Shown here: positions 1 to 7,098 of the stretch, one piece after another
How positions within the stretch are numbered: position 1 is the stretch's first letter
Layout: each line of letters starts with the position of its first letter
DNA from: Actinospineispora spinosispora DSM 44797
Lineage (GTDB): Bacteria; Actinomycetota; Actinomycetes; Mycobacteriales; Pseudonocardiaceae
NCBI RefSeq assembly: GCF_000429025.1
Contig: NZ_AUBB01000010.1
Location: 310,001 to 374,000 of the forward strand
Length of the DNA: 64,000 bases
Reading direction: 5' to 3'
Made by a program: the position numbers and the translations under genes
The notes under the pieces: generated by a model
Told to the model about the DNA's origin: nothing
Databases searched by the model: none
What the model saw: the letters and a program-made list of their open reading frames with translations, nothing else

Positions 1-214
1 AGGTCACCCAGGCGACCTCGGGCGGTTCGTCGAGCAGCTGGCCCCGGAACGACCACCAGGACAACGGCAGCCCGATCGCCGCCGCGGTCACGGCCGCGAT
101 CTCCAGCGAGGTGGACTTGCTCAGGTCGTACATCTCCGCGCTGACGGCCCACACGACACCGAAGACGAGCACGACAAGGGCGGTAGCGATCAGCCATCGC
201 ACCGACATCAACAC
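1..214 (-). CDS. N-terminal part of a membrane protein, cut by the window edge
   Basis: An open reading frame enters from the left edge on the minus strand. I take GTG at 214 as the start because AGGGG lies about 7 nt upstream; an in-frame ATG follows at 208. The visible 71 residues contain two hydrophobic stretches, roughly residues 6-26 and 38-56, joined by a short loop with acidic and polar residues (AEMYDLSKST). After the second segment the chain continues with charged, soluble-looking sequence (RGQLLDEPPEVAW). It looks like a two-helix membrane anchor at the N terminus of a longer protein. I do not recognise the family and assign no function. Confidence 0.6.
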   Translation of the reverse strand, partial: MLMSVRWLIATALVVLVFGVVWAVSAEMYDLSKSTSLEIAAVTAAAIGLPLSWWSFRGQLLDEPPEVAWVT

Positions 215-427
215 GATTCATCCCCTCGCCGCTGGGTTCTGCTGAAGGGTTAGCTTACGGTGACTGTCCATCCCCTCTGACAGTGGAAGACCCCTGGCGA
301 AACGGCTACCCACAGTAGTCGAAAATGTCACGAAACGGTGACGATGACGCCGACGACGTTCTACTTCGATACTCTCTGTCGGCCATGCGTCTGTAGACAG
401 TCGCGCTAGCCGTGCAGGGAGGCAACG

Positions 428-2032
428 ATGCCCGCCAGCCCGCCAGAGCTGTTCAACGCAGCCGATTACCTGGTCCACCGCCGGGTCGCCGACGGCGACG
501 GTGATCGGGTCGCCGTCGAGCACGCCGGCCCCGCGATCAGCTACGCCGAACTCTCCGCCAGGGTCGGGACGGCGGCGGCCGGTCTGGCCGCGATCGGGGT
601 CCGGCCGGAAGAACGGGTGATGTTCTTCGCCGGAGACACCCCGGAGCTGGCCGAGGGCATTCTCGGCGCCATGCACCTGGGCGCGGTGGCCGTGCCGGTC
701 TCCACCATGCTCACTTCGGACGACCTCTGTTCGTTGCTCGCCGACTCCCGGGCCAGGGTCCTCGTCACCTCGACCGACTTCGTGGAGACGGCGCGCACGG
801 CGGTCTCGGCCCTGGTCGCGGCCGGGGGCGCGGCCGGTCCGGAGCTGACCAGGGTGCTCACCATCGGAACCGAGGCGACCGGTTTCGCCCTGCCCGCATC
901 GAACTGGACCGACCTCATGGCCGGGGGCGCAAGCGTGCCGCCCTACGCGAGCTGGGCCGACTCACCCGCGCTGTGGCTCTACACCTCCGGCACCACCGGC
1001 AGTCCCAAGGCCGCCATGCACAGACACACCGACATCAGGTTCGTCTGCGAGACCTACGGGCGCCAGGTCCTCGGCATCCGACGTGACGACCGCTGTTTCT
1101 CCGTGGCGAAGCTGTTCTTCGCGTACGGCATCGGCAACTCGATGTTCTTCCCGTTCTCGGTGGGCGCGACCACGATCCTCGAATCCGCGCGCCCGACACC
1201 CGAACTGATCGCCGGCGTCGTGGCCAGGCACCGGCCCACGCTGTTCTTCGGGGTGCCCACCTTCTACTCGGCGATGCTCAACGCCCCGATCCCGGACGAG
1301 CCCTTCGCGGACGTCCGGCAGGGGATCTCCGCGGGTGAGCCGCTGCCCGCCACCCTGTTCACCCGGATCCGCGACCGCTTCGGGTTCGAGATCCTCGACG
1401 GAATCGGATCGACGGAGGCGCTGCACATCTTCCTGTCCAACTCCCCGGGAGCCATCCGCCCGGGCAGCTCCGGCACGCCGGTGCCCGGGTACGCCGTGGA
1501 GATCCGCGACGAGACCGACGGCGGCGTCATCACCGACGCGGAGCGCCCCGGCGGTCTGTACATCAAGGGGGAGTCGATCGCCACCGGCTACTGGTGCCGC
1601 GCGGACATCAGCAGACGAGCCTTCCAGGGTGAATGGCTGCGCACCGGGGACACCTATGTGCGCAACGCCGACGGGACCTACTCGTACCTCGGCCGGTCCG
1701 ATGACATGATCAAGGCGGGTGGCATCTGGGTCAGTCCGAGCGAGGTCGAGGCGCGTCTGCTCGAACACCCCGACGTCGTGGAGGTCGCGGTCGTGGGTCT
1801 GCCCGACGCCGACGGGCTCGACAAGCCGCTGGCCGCGGTGGTCACCCGGGCCGGAACGAGAGTGGGGGAGGCTGAGCTGGTGGAGTTCTGTCGAGCGGGG
1901 CTCGCGGCGTTCAAACGCCCGCGACGGGTCGTCCTGGTGGACGAGCTGCCCAAGACCGCGACCGGGAAACTGCAGCGCTACCTGGTCCGCTCGGTACTGA
2001 CCGAGGCGGTACTGGCCGAGGCGCAGGCATGA
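428..2032 (+). CDS. Benzoate-CoA ligase family acyl-CoA synthetase (ANL superfamily)
   Basis: A 534-residue adenylate-forming enzyme that would activate an aromatic or related carboxylic acid with ATP and load it onto CoA. The A3 motif YTSGTTGSPK is near residues 185-194. An aromatic-acid-ligase-type A5 region, DGIGSTEALHIF, lies near residue 330. The A8 region GEWLRTGD and the hinge are followed by the catalytic lysine K514 in PKTATGKLQR. Length and motifs fit the benzoate/4-hydroxybenzoate CoA ligase family better than fatty-acid ligases, but the substrate is not readable. The start is supported by GGGAGG 5 nt upstream. The stop overlaps the next gene's start (ATGA), so the two are co-translated. 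Confidence 0.85.
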   Translation: MPASPPELFNAADYLVHRRVADGDGDRVAVEHAGPAISYAELSARVGTAAAGLAAIGVRPEERVMFFAGDTPELAEGILGAMHLGAVAVPVSTMLTSDDLCSLLADSRARVLVTSTDFVETARTAVSALVAAGGAAGPELTRVLTIGTEATGFALPASNWTDLMAGGASVPPYASWADSPALWLYTSGTTGSPKAAMHRHTDIRFVCETYGRQVLGIRRDDRCFSVAKLFFAYGIGNSMFFPFSVGATTILESARPTPELIAGVVARHRPTLFFGVPTFYSAMLNAPIPDEPFADVRQGISAGEPLPATLFTRIRDRFGFEILDGIGSTEALHIFLSNSPGAIRPGSSGTPVPGYAVEIRDETDGGVITDAERPGGLYIKGESIATGYWCRADISRRAFQGEWLRTGDTYVRNADGTYSYLGRSDDMIKAGGIWVSPSEVEARLLEHPDVVEVAVVGLPDADGLDKPLAAVVTRAGTRVGEAELVEFCRAGLAAFKRPRRVVLVDELPKTATGKLQRYLVRSVLTEAVLAEAQA

Positions 2033-2865
2033 TCGTCGACGCGCACGTCCATCCGGCGACGCTGAGCAGGCTCAAGCTCGACTGGGACACCTGGCTCGGG
2101 CCCGCGGCCGACCGTGACACCGTCACCGCGATCTACGGCGACGACGACCGTGTCGACCCCGAGCGGTTCGACGCGTACTTCGCGGCCGAAGGCGTGGACC
2201 GCGTGCTGCTGTTCTGCGAGTACAGCCCCCGCGTCACCGGAATCCAGGCGATCGAGGACATGGCGCCGATCGTCGGGCACAACCCCGAGCGGTTCCGCAT
2301 CGTGGCGAACGTCAACCCGCACCTGCACTACCCGATCGTCACCGAACTGCGCAGACAGCTGGACCTCGGCGCGGTGGCACTCAAGGTCCACCCGGTGCAC
2401 GGCAACTTCGCGCCGAACGACCGCGAGCTCTATCCCGCGTACGCGGAATGCCAGGAACGCGGCATCCCGGTGATCACCCACACCGGACCCAGCTCGTTCC
2501 CCGGAGCGAGCGGACGACGCGGCGACCCGGTCCTCATGGACGACGTGCTCCGCGACTTCCCCGACCTGACCGTCGTGCTCGCGCACGGTGGCCGGGGCTG
2601 GAGCTACGAAACCGCCGGATTCATGGCGCTCGCCAGGCCCAACCTGTGGCTCGACATCGCCGGACTGCCGCCGCGCAGGCTGCCGCACTACTTCGAACGG
2701 TTCGACCTCGACCGCATCGCGGCGAAGTGGATTTTCGGGACGGACTGGCCGGGCATCCCCGGGGTCGGCGTCAACATCAAGGCTGTCGGTGATCTCGGGC
2801 TGCGTCCTGATATACAGGCCGCTGTCCTTGGCGGCAACGCCGAGCGGGTCTACCGGCTCAGCTGA
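2029..2865 (+). CDS. Amidohydrolase-2 family metal-dependent hydrolase or decarboxylase
   Basis: A 278-residue TIM-barrel protein of the ACMSD/gamma-resorcylate-decarboxylase-like amidohydrolase group. Metal ligands are visible as H6 and H8 (DAHVHP), H151 (ITHTG) and D239 (GTDWPG). Relatives hydrolyse C-N or lactone bonds or decarboxylate aromatic acids without oxidation. It overlaps the ligase by ATGA, so the pair is probably translated at a fixed ratio and acts on linked substrates. A plausible but unproven idea is that one enzyme prepares or removes the aromatic acid that the other activates. The family call is firm; the reaction is open. Confidence 0.82.
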   Translation: MIVDAHVHPATLSRLKLDWDTWLGPAADRDTVTAIYGDDDRVDPERFDAYFAAEGVDRVLLFCEYSPRVTGIQAIEDMAPIVGHNPERFRIVANVNPHLHYPIVTELRRQLDLGAVALKVHPVHGNFAPNDRELYPAYAECQERGIPVITHTGPSSFPGASGRRGDPVLMDDVLRDFPDLTVVLAHGGRGWSYETAGFMALARPNLWLDIAGLPPRRLPHYFERFDLDRIAAKWIFGTDWPGIPGVGVNIKAVGDLGLRPDIQAAVLGGNAERVYRLS

Positions 2866-2897
2866 ACCACCACACCGCGACAACGAGAGCTGCAGGC

Positions 2898-3149
2898 ATG
2901 AACGACGCGACCGAGGAGACCCCGGTCAATACCAACCCGACCGGCATCGACCCCGCCACGCTGGACTGGGTGCGCTCCGGCACCGACGACGAGGACGTCG
3001 ACTCGGTCGAGATCGCCGAACTGCCCGACGGCGGCCGGGCGATGCGCGGCAGCAAAGCGGGCAACGACGGTCCCGTCCTGTGGTTCACCGCTGCCGAATG
3101 GCACGCCTTCGTCCTGGGCGTCCGAGACGGCGAGTTCGACATTCTCTAG
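2898..3149 (+). CDS. DUF397 domain protein
   Basis: An 83-residue protein with the DUF397 signature: LDWVRSG near residues 20-26, a central acidic VEIAELPDG, RGSKAGNDGPVLWFTAAEW, and the terminal FVLGVRDGEFD. In actinomycetes such small proteins usually sit beside an XRE-type helix-turn-helix partner and are linked to development or antibiotic control. No XRE gene lies nearby here, so this copy is an orphan. The domain begins after about 18 residues of polar leader. Its stop codon lies inside the left terminal inverted repeat of the following hairpin cassette. Confidence 0.8.
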   Translation: MNDATEETPVNTNPTGIDPATLDWVRSGTDDEDVDSVEIAELPDGGRAMRGSKAGNDGPVLWFTAAEWHAFVLGVRDGEFDIL

Positions 3150-3164
3150 GCCTGTTTCGCGCTC

Positions 3165-3208
3165 AAAATCCTAAAGAGGCCCCCTCCGGGGGCCGTCTTT
3201 AGGATTTT
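3165..3208. terminator. Bidirectional terminator-like hairpin
   Basis: AAAATCCTAAAG (3165-3176) pairs perfectly with CTTTAGGATTTT (3197-3208), and GGCCCCC/GGGGGCC continue the stem to a TCC loop with only one bulged base. The stem has an A-tract on its 5' side and a T-tract on its 3' side, so it could end transcripts of the DUF397 gene and of the opposing PaaX gene. Confidence 0.7.
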
Positions 3209-3369
3209 CGGCCTTCGGCCCAGGCGCGCGCTTGTGGCCGACTGGGGAGCCGCCGACGGAGTCGGCGACGTTGGTTGCGGACATTCACTGCCCGGCCTTC
3301 GCCGGAACTCCTTCGGAGACTCGCGGAGCCAACTTTCAAGACGCATGTACATGCGCAGGTGGCAAGGCG

Positions 3370-3413
3370 CCGTGAGTGTTTTGGGTTGCCAGGGCAGCCC
3401 AAAACACTCACGG
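3370..3413. repeat. Perfect 16-bp inverted repeat, loop 12 nt
   Basis: CCGTGAGTGTTTTGGG (3370-3385) and CCCAAAACACTCACGG (3398-3413) are exact reverse complements. The 12-nt loop itself contains TGCC/GGCA, so it can extend the stem. No coding sense. It is the second of the regularly arranged hairpins inside the cassette. Confidence 0.8.
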
Positions 3414-3614
3414 CTTCTTGTTGGCTGCGCGGGTGTGCGTGGTGGGTTGCGCATCGCGCCTGCTGCCTGCTCAGCTTGCGCCGGGAGTGTGGTGCGGCAC
3501 CGTGCATGAGGTGGCCCCGCACAGGTGCCCGAAGGGGTTCCGCCGAAGGCGGGTAGTGCATGAGTGGCGGCTCTCAAGCCGCGGTAGCAAGCGCGCGCGT
3601 CGCCGAAGGCGACA

Positions 3615-3667
3615 TTTTTCCGAGTGGTCCCCCATGCCCGAAGGGTATGGGGGACCGCGAGGAAAAA
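3615..3667. repeat. Long hairpin with internal tandem G-A mismatches
   Basis: TTTTTCC (3615-3621) pairs with GGAAAAA (3661-3667). GGTCCCCCATGCCC (3626-3639) pairs with GGGTATGGGGGACC (3643-3656) through a GAA loop, with one G-T wobble. Between the two helices, 3622-3623 and 3659-3660 face each other as G-A and A-G. The T-run is on the 5' side, so this is not an ordinary intrinsic terminator. Confidence 0.75.
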
Positions 3668-3701
3668 CCCCAGGCAGCGAGCCGTTAGGCGAGCCGCCTG
3701 G

Positions 3702-3740
3702 ATCGTTCCCGGTCGGCCCGGAGGGCCTTCCGGGAACGAT
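3702..3740. repeat. Nested hairpin near the right end of the cassette
   Basis: ATCGTTCCCGG (3702-3712) and CCGGGAACGAT (3730-3740) are perfect inverted arms. Inside them GGCCC (3715-3719) pairs with GGGCC (3723-3727) around a GGA loop. It lies 4 bp from the right terminal repeat. Confidence 0.78.
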
Positions 3741-3757
3741 GGCGCGCGGAACAGGCC

Positions 3758-4621
3758 TTAGAGCAAGCCAGCCCAGTACTGGGTTGCGTGGGGGGACCAG
3801 CGGTCGTGGCGTTCGTGGAAGAGTTGGGCGGCCTTCGTGCCGGCCCAGGTGTCCGGCAGCAGGTTGGTCGGTAGCTGCGGGTCGAGGAAGGGGAACCGGC
3901 GCCAGGCGTGCACGAGGTGGATCTGTTCGCGCAGGATGTCCTTGGGTTCGCTCGGCTCGAGGGCGCTGAACGTGTTGATGAACTCCTCGTACGCGGCTTC
4001 CACGTCGTCGAGCTGCCAGGCCTGGGCGACCAGCTCGCGTTCCTTGCCGATCGCGCCGAACCGGCCCACGAACGACGAGCTGACCTCGTCGAGTTCCAGC
4101 TCGGTGACCACCTCGGCGACCTCGCTCTGCTTGCCGGGGTGCGGCGAGAGCCACACACCGGGCGCGGGGGTGCCGAGTCCTGCCCAGGCGAGTCGTGAGC
4201 GCAGCCGGTGGCGCAGCTGGCGGCGTGACTCGGGAACGCTCACCAGCAGTACCAGCCAGTTGCCGTCCCAGGACTCGGGAGACGTGCCGAACCCGTAGAT
4301 CCGGTCGGCGCCCGCGGTCAGCAGCCTGCGCCCGGAGTCGGTCAGCGACCAGCGGACCCGACGGCCCGCGCGGTCGGACTGCAGCAGCCCTTCCGCGGCG
4401 GTGCGGGCCAGCGCCTGGCGGCCGGACTTGTGCTCGACGCCGAGATCGCCGAGGACGTCGAGCAGGATCTGGGTCCAGACCGGCTCGTCGTGCGGCAGCA
4501 CGAACTCGCCCAGCACGGTGAGCAACAGTGACCGAGCGCTGGCGGTGCCCAACTCCCGACGCCGGGTGAGCACCGGAGGTGGCGTCGTGTCGTCCACCGG
4601 TTGAGAGGCTGAACTGGTCAT
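3758..4621 (-). CDS. PaaX family transcriptional regulator
   Basis: A 287-residue regulator. An N-terminal winged helix occupies about residues 25-105 (SARSLLLTVLGEFV, then SGRQALARTAAEGLLQ as the recognition region). It is followed by a PaaX-type central domain (WDGNWLVLLVSVPESRR) and a C-terminal helical domain ending in an LVHAWRRFPFLDPQLP segment, which is characteristic of the family. Members sense acyl-CoA or aryl-CoA intermediates such as phenylacetyl-CoA. No paa genes are in the window. It is divergent from bioA and shares the 80-bp spacer. Its target is unknown; the CoA ligase operon 2 kb away is a possible but untested one. Confidence 0.85.
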   Translation of the reverse strand: MTSSASQPVDDTTPPPVLTRRRELGTASARSLLLTVLGEFVLPHDEPVWTQILLDVLGDLGVEHKSGRQALARTAAEGLLQSDRAGRRVRWSLTDSGRRLLTAGADRIYGFGTSPESWDGNWLVLLVSVPESRRQLRHRLRSRLAWAGLGTPAPGVWLSPHPGKQSEVAEVVTELELDEVSSSFVGRFGAIGKERELVAQAWQLDDVEAAYEEFINTFSALEPSEPKDILREQIHLVHAWRRFPFLDPQLPTNLLPDTWAGTKAAQLFHERHDRWSPHATQYWAGLL

Positions 4622-4689
4622 TTGACCGATCAGCCTAGCCTTAGCGTCTCGAGCGGCCGTTCACGCCGTCGGTGGGGGCGCCGCTCGAT

Positions 4690-4695
4690 TAGGGT
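4690..4695 (+). promoter_or_regulatory. -10 hexamer of bioA (leaderless)
   Basis: TAGGGT ends exactly 6 nt before the ATG at 4702, and no Shine-Dalgarno sequence is present. This spacing predicts transcription starting at the A of the start codon. Confidence 0.6.
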
Positions 4696-4701
4696 CGGGC
4701 G

Positions 4702-5991
4702 ATGGGTCCTGACGATCTTCTGGCCACCGACCGCACACATGTCTGGCATCCCTACGCGCCGATGCCGGGGACCGATGCACCCGTGGCGATCGAGGGCGCG
4801 AACGGCGTGCGGCTGCGGCTGGCCGCTCCCGCGCACGGCCTGCCGGCCGGGACCGAGCTGATCGACGGGATGTCCTCGTGGTGGGCCGCGATCCACGGGT
4901 ACCGGCACCCGGCGCTGGACGCCGCGGTCACCGGGCAGCTCGGGCGCATGAGCCACGTCATGTTCGGCGGTCTCACCCACGAGCCGGCGGTGGCACTGTC
5001 GCGGAGGCTGGTGGAGATCACGCCGGAGCCGTTGCGGCACGTGTTCCTCGCCGACTCCGGGTCTGTGTCGGTCGAGGTCGCGGTCAAGATGTGTCTGCAG
5101 TACTGGCGATCACGGGGACGCCCGGGTAAGCACCGCCTGATGACCTGGCGGGGTGGCTACCACGGCGATACGTTCATGACGATGAGCGTGTGCGACCCCG
5201 AGGGCGGCATGCACACGCTGTGGCGGGACATCCTGCCCGAGCAGGTGTTCGCCGGCCCGCCGCCGGCCGCCTTCGAGACGGCGTACGTTGCGGAGCTGGC
5301 CGAGCTGGTGGAGCGGCACGCGGACGAACTGGCCGCGGTCGTCGTGGAACCGGTCGTGCAGGGCGCGGGTGGGATGCGCTTCCACGACCCCCGCTACCTG
5401 CACGTCCTGCGCGAGCTGTGCCTCACCCACGACGTACTGCTGGTCTTCGACGAGATCGCTACCGGGTTCGGCCGCACCGGCGAGCTGTTCGCCGCCGACC
5501 ACGCCTCGGTGAGCCCGGACGTCATGTGCGTCGGCAAGGCGCTCACCGGCGGCTACCTGTCGTTGGCCGCCGCGCTGTGCACCTCGGAGATCGCGCGTGG
5601 GATCAGTGACGGTGAGGCCGGTGTCCTGATGCACGGCCCCACCTTCATGGGCAACCCGCTCGCGTGCGCGGTGGCGTTGGCCTCGCTCGACGAGCTGGAG
5701 CGCCGTGACTGGCGCTGCGAGGTCGCCGGCATCGAGACGGCACTGCGCGCGGGCCTGGCGCCCGCCTCGGGCGCGGACGGTGTGCGGGACGTGCGGGTCC
5801 TCGGCGCGATCGGGGTGATCCAGCTGGACCGCCCGGTGGACGTGGCGATGGTCACCAGGGTCGCGGCCGAGCACGGGGTGTGGCTGAGACCGTTCCGCGA
5901 CATGATCTACACGATGCCGCCGTACATCACGCCGATCGATGATGTCGCAACGATCACGACGGCGATGGTGGCGGCCGCCACATCCCACTGA
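4702..5991 (+). CDS. bioA: Adenosylmethionine-8-amino-7-oxononanoate aminotransferase
   Basis: A 429-residue class III PLP aminotransferase that makes 7,8-diaminopelargonate from 7-keto-8-aminopelargonate using S-adenosylmethionine as amino donor, the penultimate part of biotin synthesis. The N-terminal HVWHPYAPM and [13 protein letters not shown] motifs are BioA-specific. [14 protein letters not shown] holds the PLP ring aspartate, and K279 in GKALTGG is the Schiff-base lysine. [14 protein letters not shown] closes the site. The start is set by a -10 hexamer 6 nt upstream. bioF and bioB are not next to it, although bioD follows after a small ORF. Confidence 0.95.
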   Translation: MGPDDLLATDRTHVWHPYAPMPGTDAPVAIEGANGVRLRLAAPAHGLPAGTELIDGMSSWWAAIHGYRHPALDAAVTGQLGRMSHVMFGGLTHEPAVALSRRLVEITPEPLRHVFLADSGSVSVEVAVKMCLQYWRSRGRPGKHRLMTWRGGYHGDTFMTMSVCDPEGGMHTLWRDILPEQVFAGPPPAAFETAYVAELAELVERHADELAAVVVEPVVQGAGGMRFHDPRYLHVLRELCLTHDVLLVFDEIATGFGRTGELFAADHASVSPDVMCVGKALTGGYLSLAAALCTSEIARGISDGEAGVLMHGPTFMGNPLACAVALASLDELERRDWRCEVAGIETALRAGLAPASGADGVRDVRVLGAIGVIQLDRPVDVAMVTRVAAEHGVWLRPFRDMIYTMPPYITPIDDVATITTAMVAAATSH

Positions 5992-6055
5992 CCAGCGATC
6001 GGAACGGCTTGCCGCTCGCCGGGCCCGCACGCGCCACCAGCTAGTGTGCCGTCTC

Positions 6056-6214
6056 ATGCGCGACCGTGACCATCCGCTCGACCGGCTGTCCGAGTACGCC
6101 GTGGCTCTCGCCGTCGCCGACCGCCAGGGCCTGGCCGGCGACGCGAAGGTGATCGAGGGTGGGGTCGCCGGGCACCGGTCGGCGCAACGGGTCGTGGAGG
6201 TCGGTGTCGGATGA
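6056..6214 (+). CDS. Small unrecognised protein between bioA and bioD
   Basis: A 52-residue reading frame starting at ATG 6056 and ending in TGA that overlaps the bioD start as ATGA, which implies translational coupling to bioD. TAGTGT at 6042-6047, 8 nt before the start, could be its own -10 element. The sequence is polar with LSEYAVALAVADRQGLAG in the middle and no membrane segment, cysteine cluster or known motif. Codon usage is GC3-rich like its neighbours. It could be a biotin-locus accessory peptide or merely a leader that sets bioD translation; I do not recognise a family. Confidence 0.5.
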   Translation: MRDRDHPLDRLSEYAVALAVADRQGLAGDAKVIEGGVAGHRSAQRVVEVGVG

Positions 6215-7020
6215 GCGTGTTGATGATCACCGGTACCGGGACCGAGGTCGGTAAGACCGTGGTGACGGCGGCGCTCGCGGCGCTCGCGCTGGCCGAGGGG
6301 CGCCGGGTCGCGGTGCTGAAGCCCGTGCAGACCGGCGTCGCCGAGGGTGAGCCCGGTGACCTGGACGAGGTACGCAGGTTGGTCGGCGCGCAGCTGGGGC
6401 CGCCGGAACGGTTGACCCTGCGAGAGCTGGCGCGCTACCCGGACCCGCTGGCACCCGCGACCGCGGCGGCCAGGGCCGGTCGGGAGCCGGTGTCGCCGGA
6501 GGAGGCCGCGGCCGAGGCCGAGAAGCTGACGCTGGACCACGACCTGGTGCTGGTCGAGGGCGCGGGCGGTCTGCTCGCCCGGCTGACCGCCGACGGCACG
6601 TTCGCCGACGTCGCCGACGAGCTGGGCGCACCGCTGCTCGTGGTCACCCAGGCGGGCCTCGGCACGCTCAACCACACCGAGCTGACCACCGAGGTGATCG
6701 CCGAGCGGGGTCTGCGCTGCGCGGGGCTGGTCATCGGAAGCTGGCCGAGTCAGCCCGATCTCGCGGCCGAGTGCAACCTCGTCGACCTCCCCGAGGTGAC
6801 CGGGGCGCCGCTGCTCGGCAGGCTTCCCGAAGGCGCCGGGAAGCTGACGCCCGCGGAGTTCCTCGCCGTGGCTCGCGAGGGTTTCGGCGCCTCGATGTTC
6901 CCGCCACTGGGCGGCTCGGAGGTGCTCGACGAGGTCGGCACCGATCCGGACGACCCCGACGAGGCGGAGGACCCCGACGACGCCGGCTGGTCGAACTGGG
7001 GTGCGTCGGACCTCACCTGA
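6211..7020 (+). CDS. bioD: Dethiobiotin synthetase
   Basis: ATP-dependent carboxylase that closes the ureido ring of dethiobiotin from 7,8-diaminopelargonate and CO2. The P-loop is GTGTEVGKT at residues 8-16. VLKPVQTG holds the substrate-side lysine, and LVEGAGGLLARLT is the second ATP/Mg region. The 269 residues exceed the usual 220-240 because of a terminal extension, about residues 240-269, very rich in Asp and Glu (DEVGTDPDDPDEAEDPDD) and ending GWSNWGASDLT. The ATG overlaps the stop of the preceding small ORF. Function is clear; the tail is unexplained. Confidence 0.93.
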   Translation: MSVLMITGTGTEVGKTVVTAALAALALAEGRRVAVLKPVQTGVAEGEPGDLDEVRRLVGAQLGPPERLTLRELARYPDPLAPATAAARAGREPVSPEEAAAEAEKLTLDHDLVLVEGAGGLLARLTADGTFADVADELGAPLLVVTQAGLGTLNHTELTTEVIAERGLRCAGLVIGSWPSQPDLAAECNLVDLPEVTGAPLLGRLPEGAGKLTPAEFLAVAREGFGASMFPPLGGSEVLDEVGTDPDDPDEAEDPDDAGWSNWGASDLT

Positions 7021-7086
7021 GCCGGCGGCCCGGAAAGTATCTCTTATAAAGATCGTTTCAGACGGTCCGCGACGGTTGCCCGCGAA

Positions 7087-7092
7087 TAGGGT
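7087..7092 (+). promoter_or_regulatory. -10 hexamer of the SDR gene (leaderless)
   Basis: TAGGGT stands 6 nt before the GTG at 7099 with no ribosome binding site between, matching the arrangement at bioA and hisF. Confidence 0.55.
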
Positions 7093-7098
7093 CGCTGC

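Larger units (their letters stand above)
3148..3758. repeat. Hairpin-rich intergenic cassette bounded by 15-bp terminal inverted repeats
   Basis: A 611-bp non-coding block fills the whole gap between two convergent genes. Its ends, AGGCCTGTTTCGCGC at 3148-3162 and GCGCGGAACAGGCCT at 3744-3758, are inverted repeats matching at 14 of 15 positions. Each end overlaps the stop codon of the flanking gene. Inside are at least four strong hairpins (separate entries), a perfect 14-bp palindrome CGCATGTACATGCG at 3342-3355, and smaller stems such as GTCGCC/GGCGAC at 3599-3613. No credible gene is present; open frames here are short and lack family resemblance. It resembles a composite repeat or non-autonomous element; function unknown. 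Confidence 0.75.

Noticed and set aside
3199..3577. Short overlapping ORFs within the hairpin cassette
   Set aside because: They are low-complexity translations of inverted repeats with no recognisable motif or ribosome binding site.
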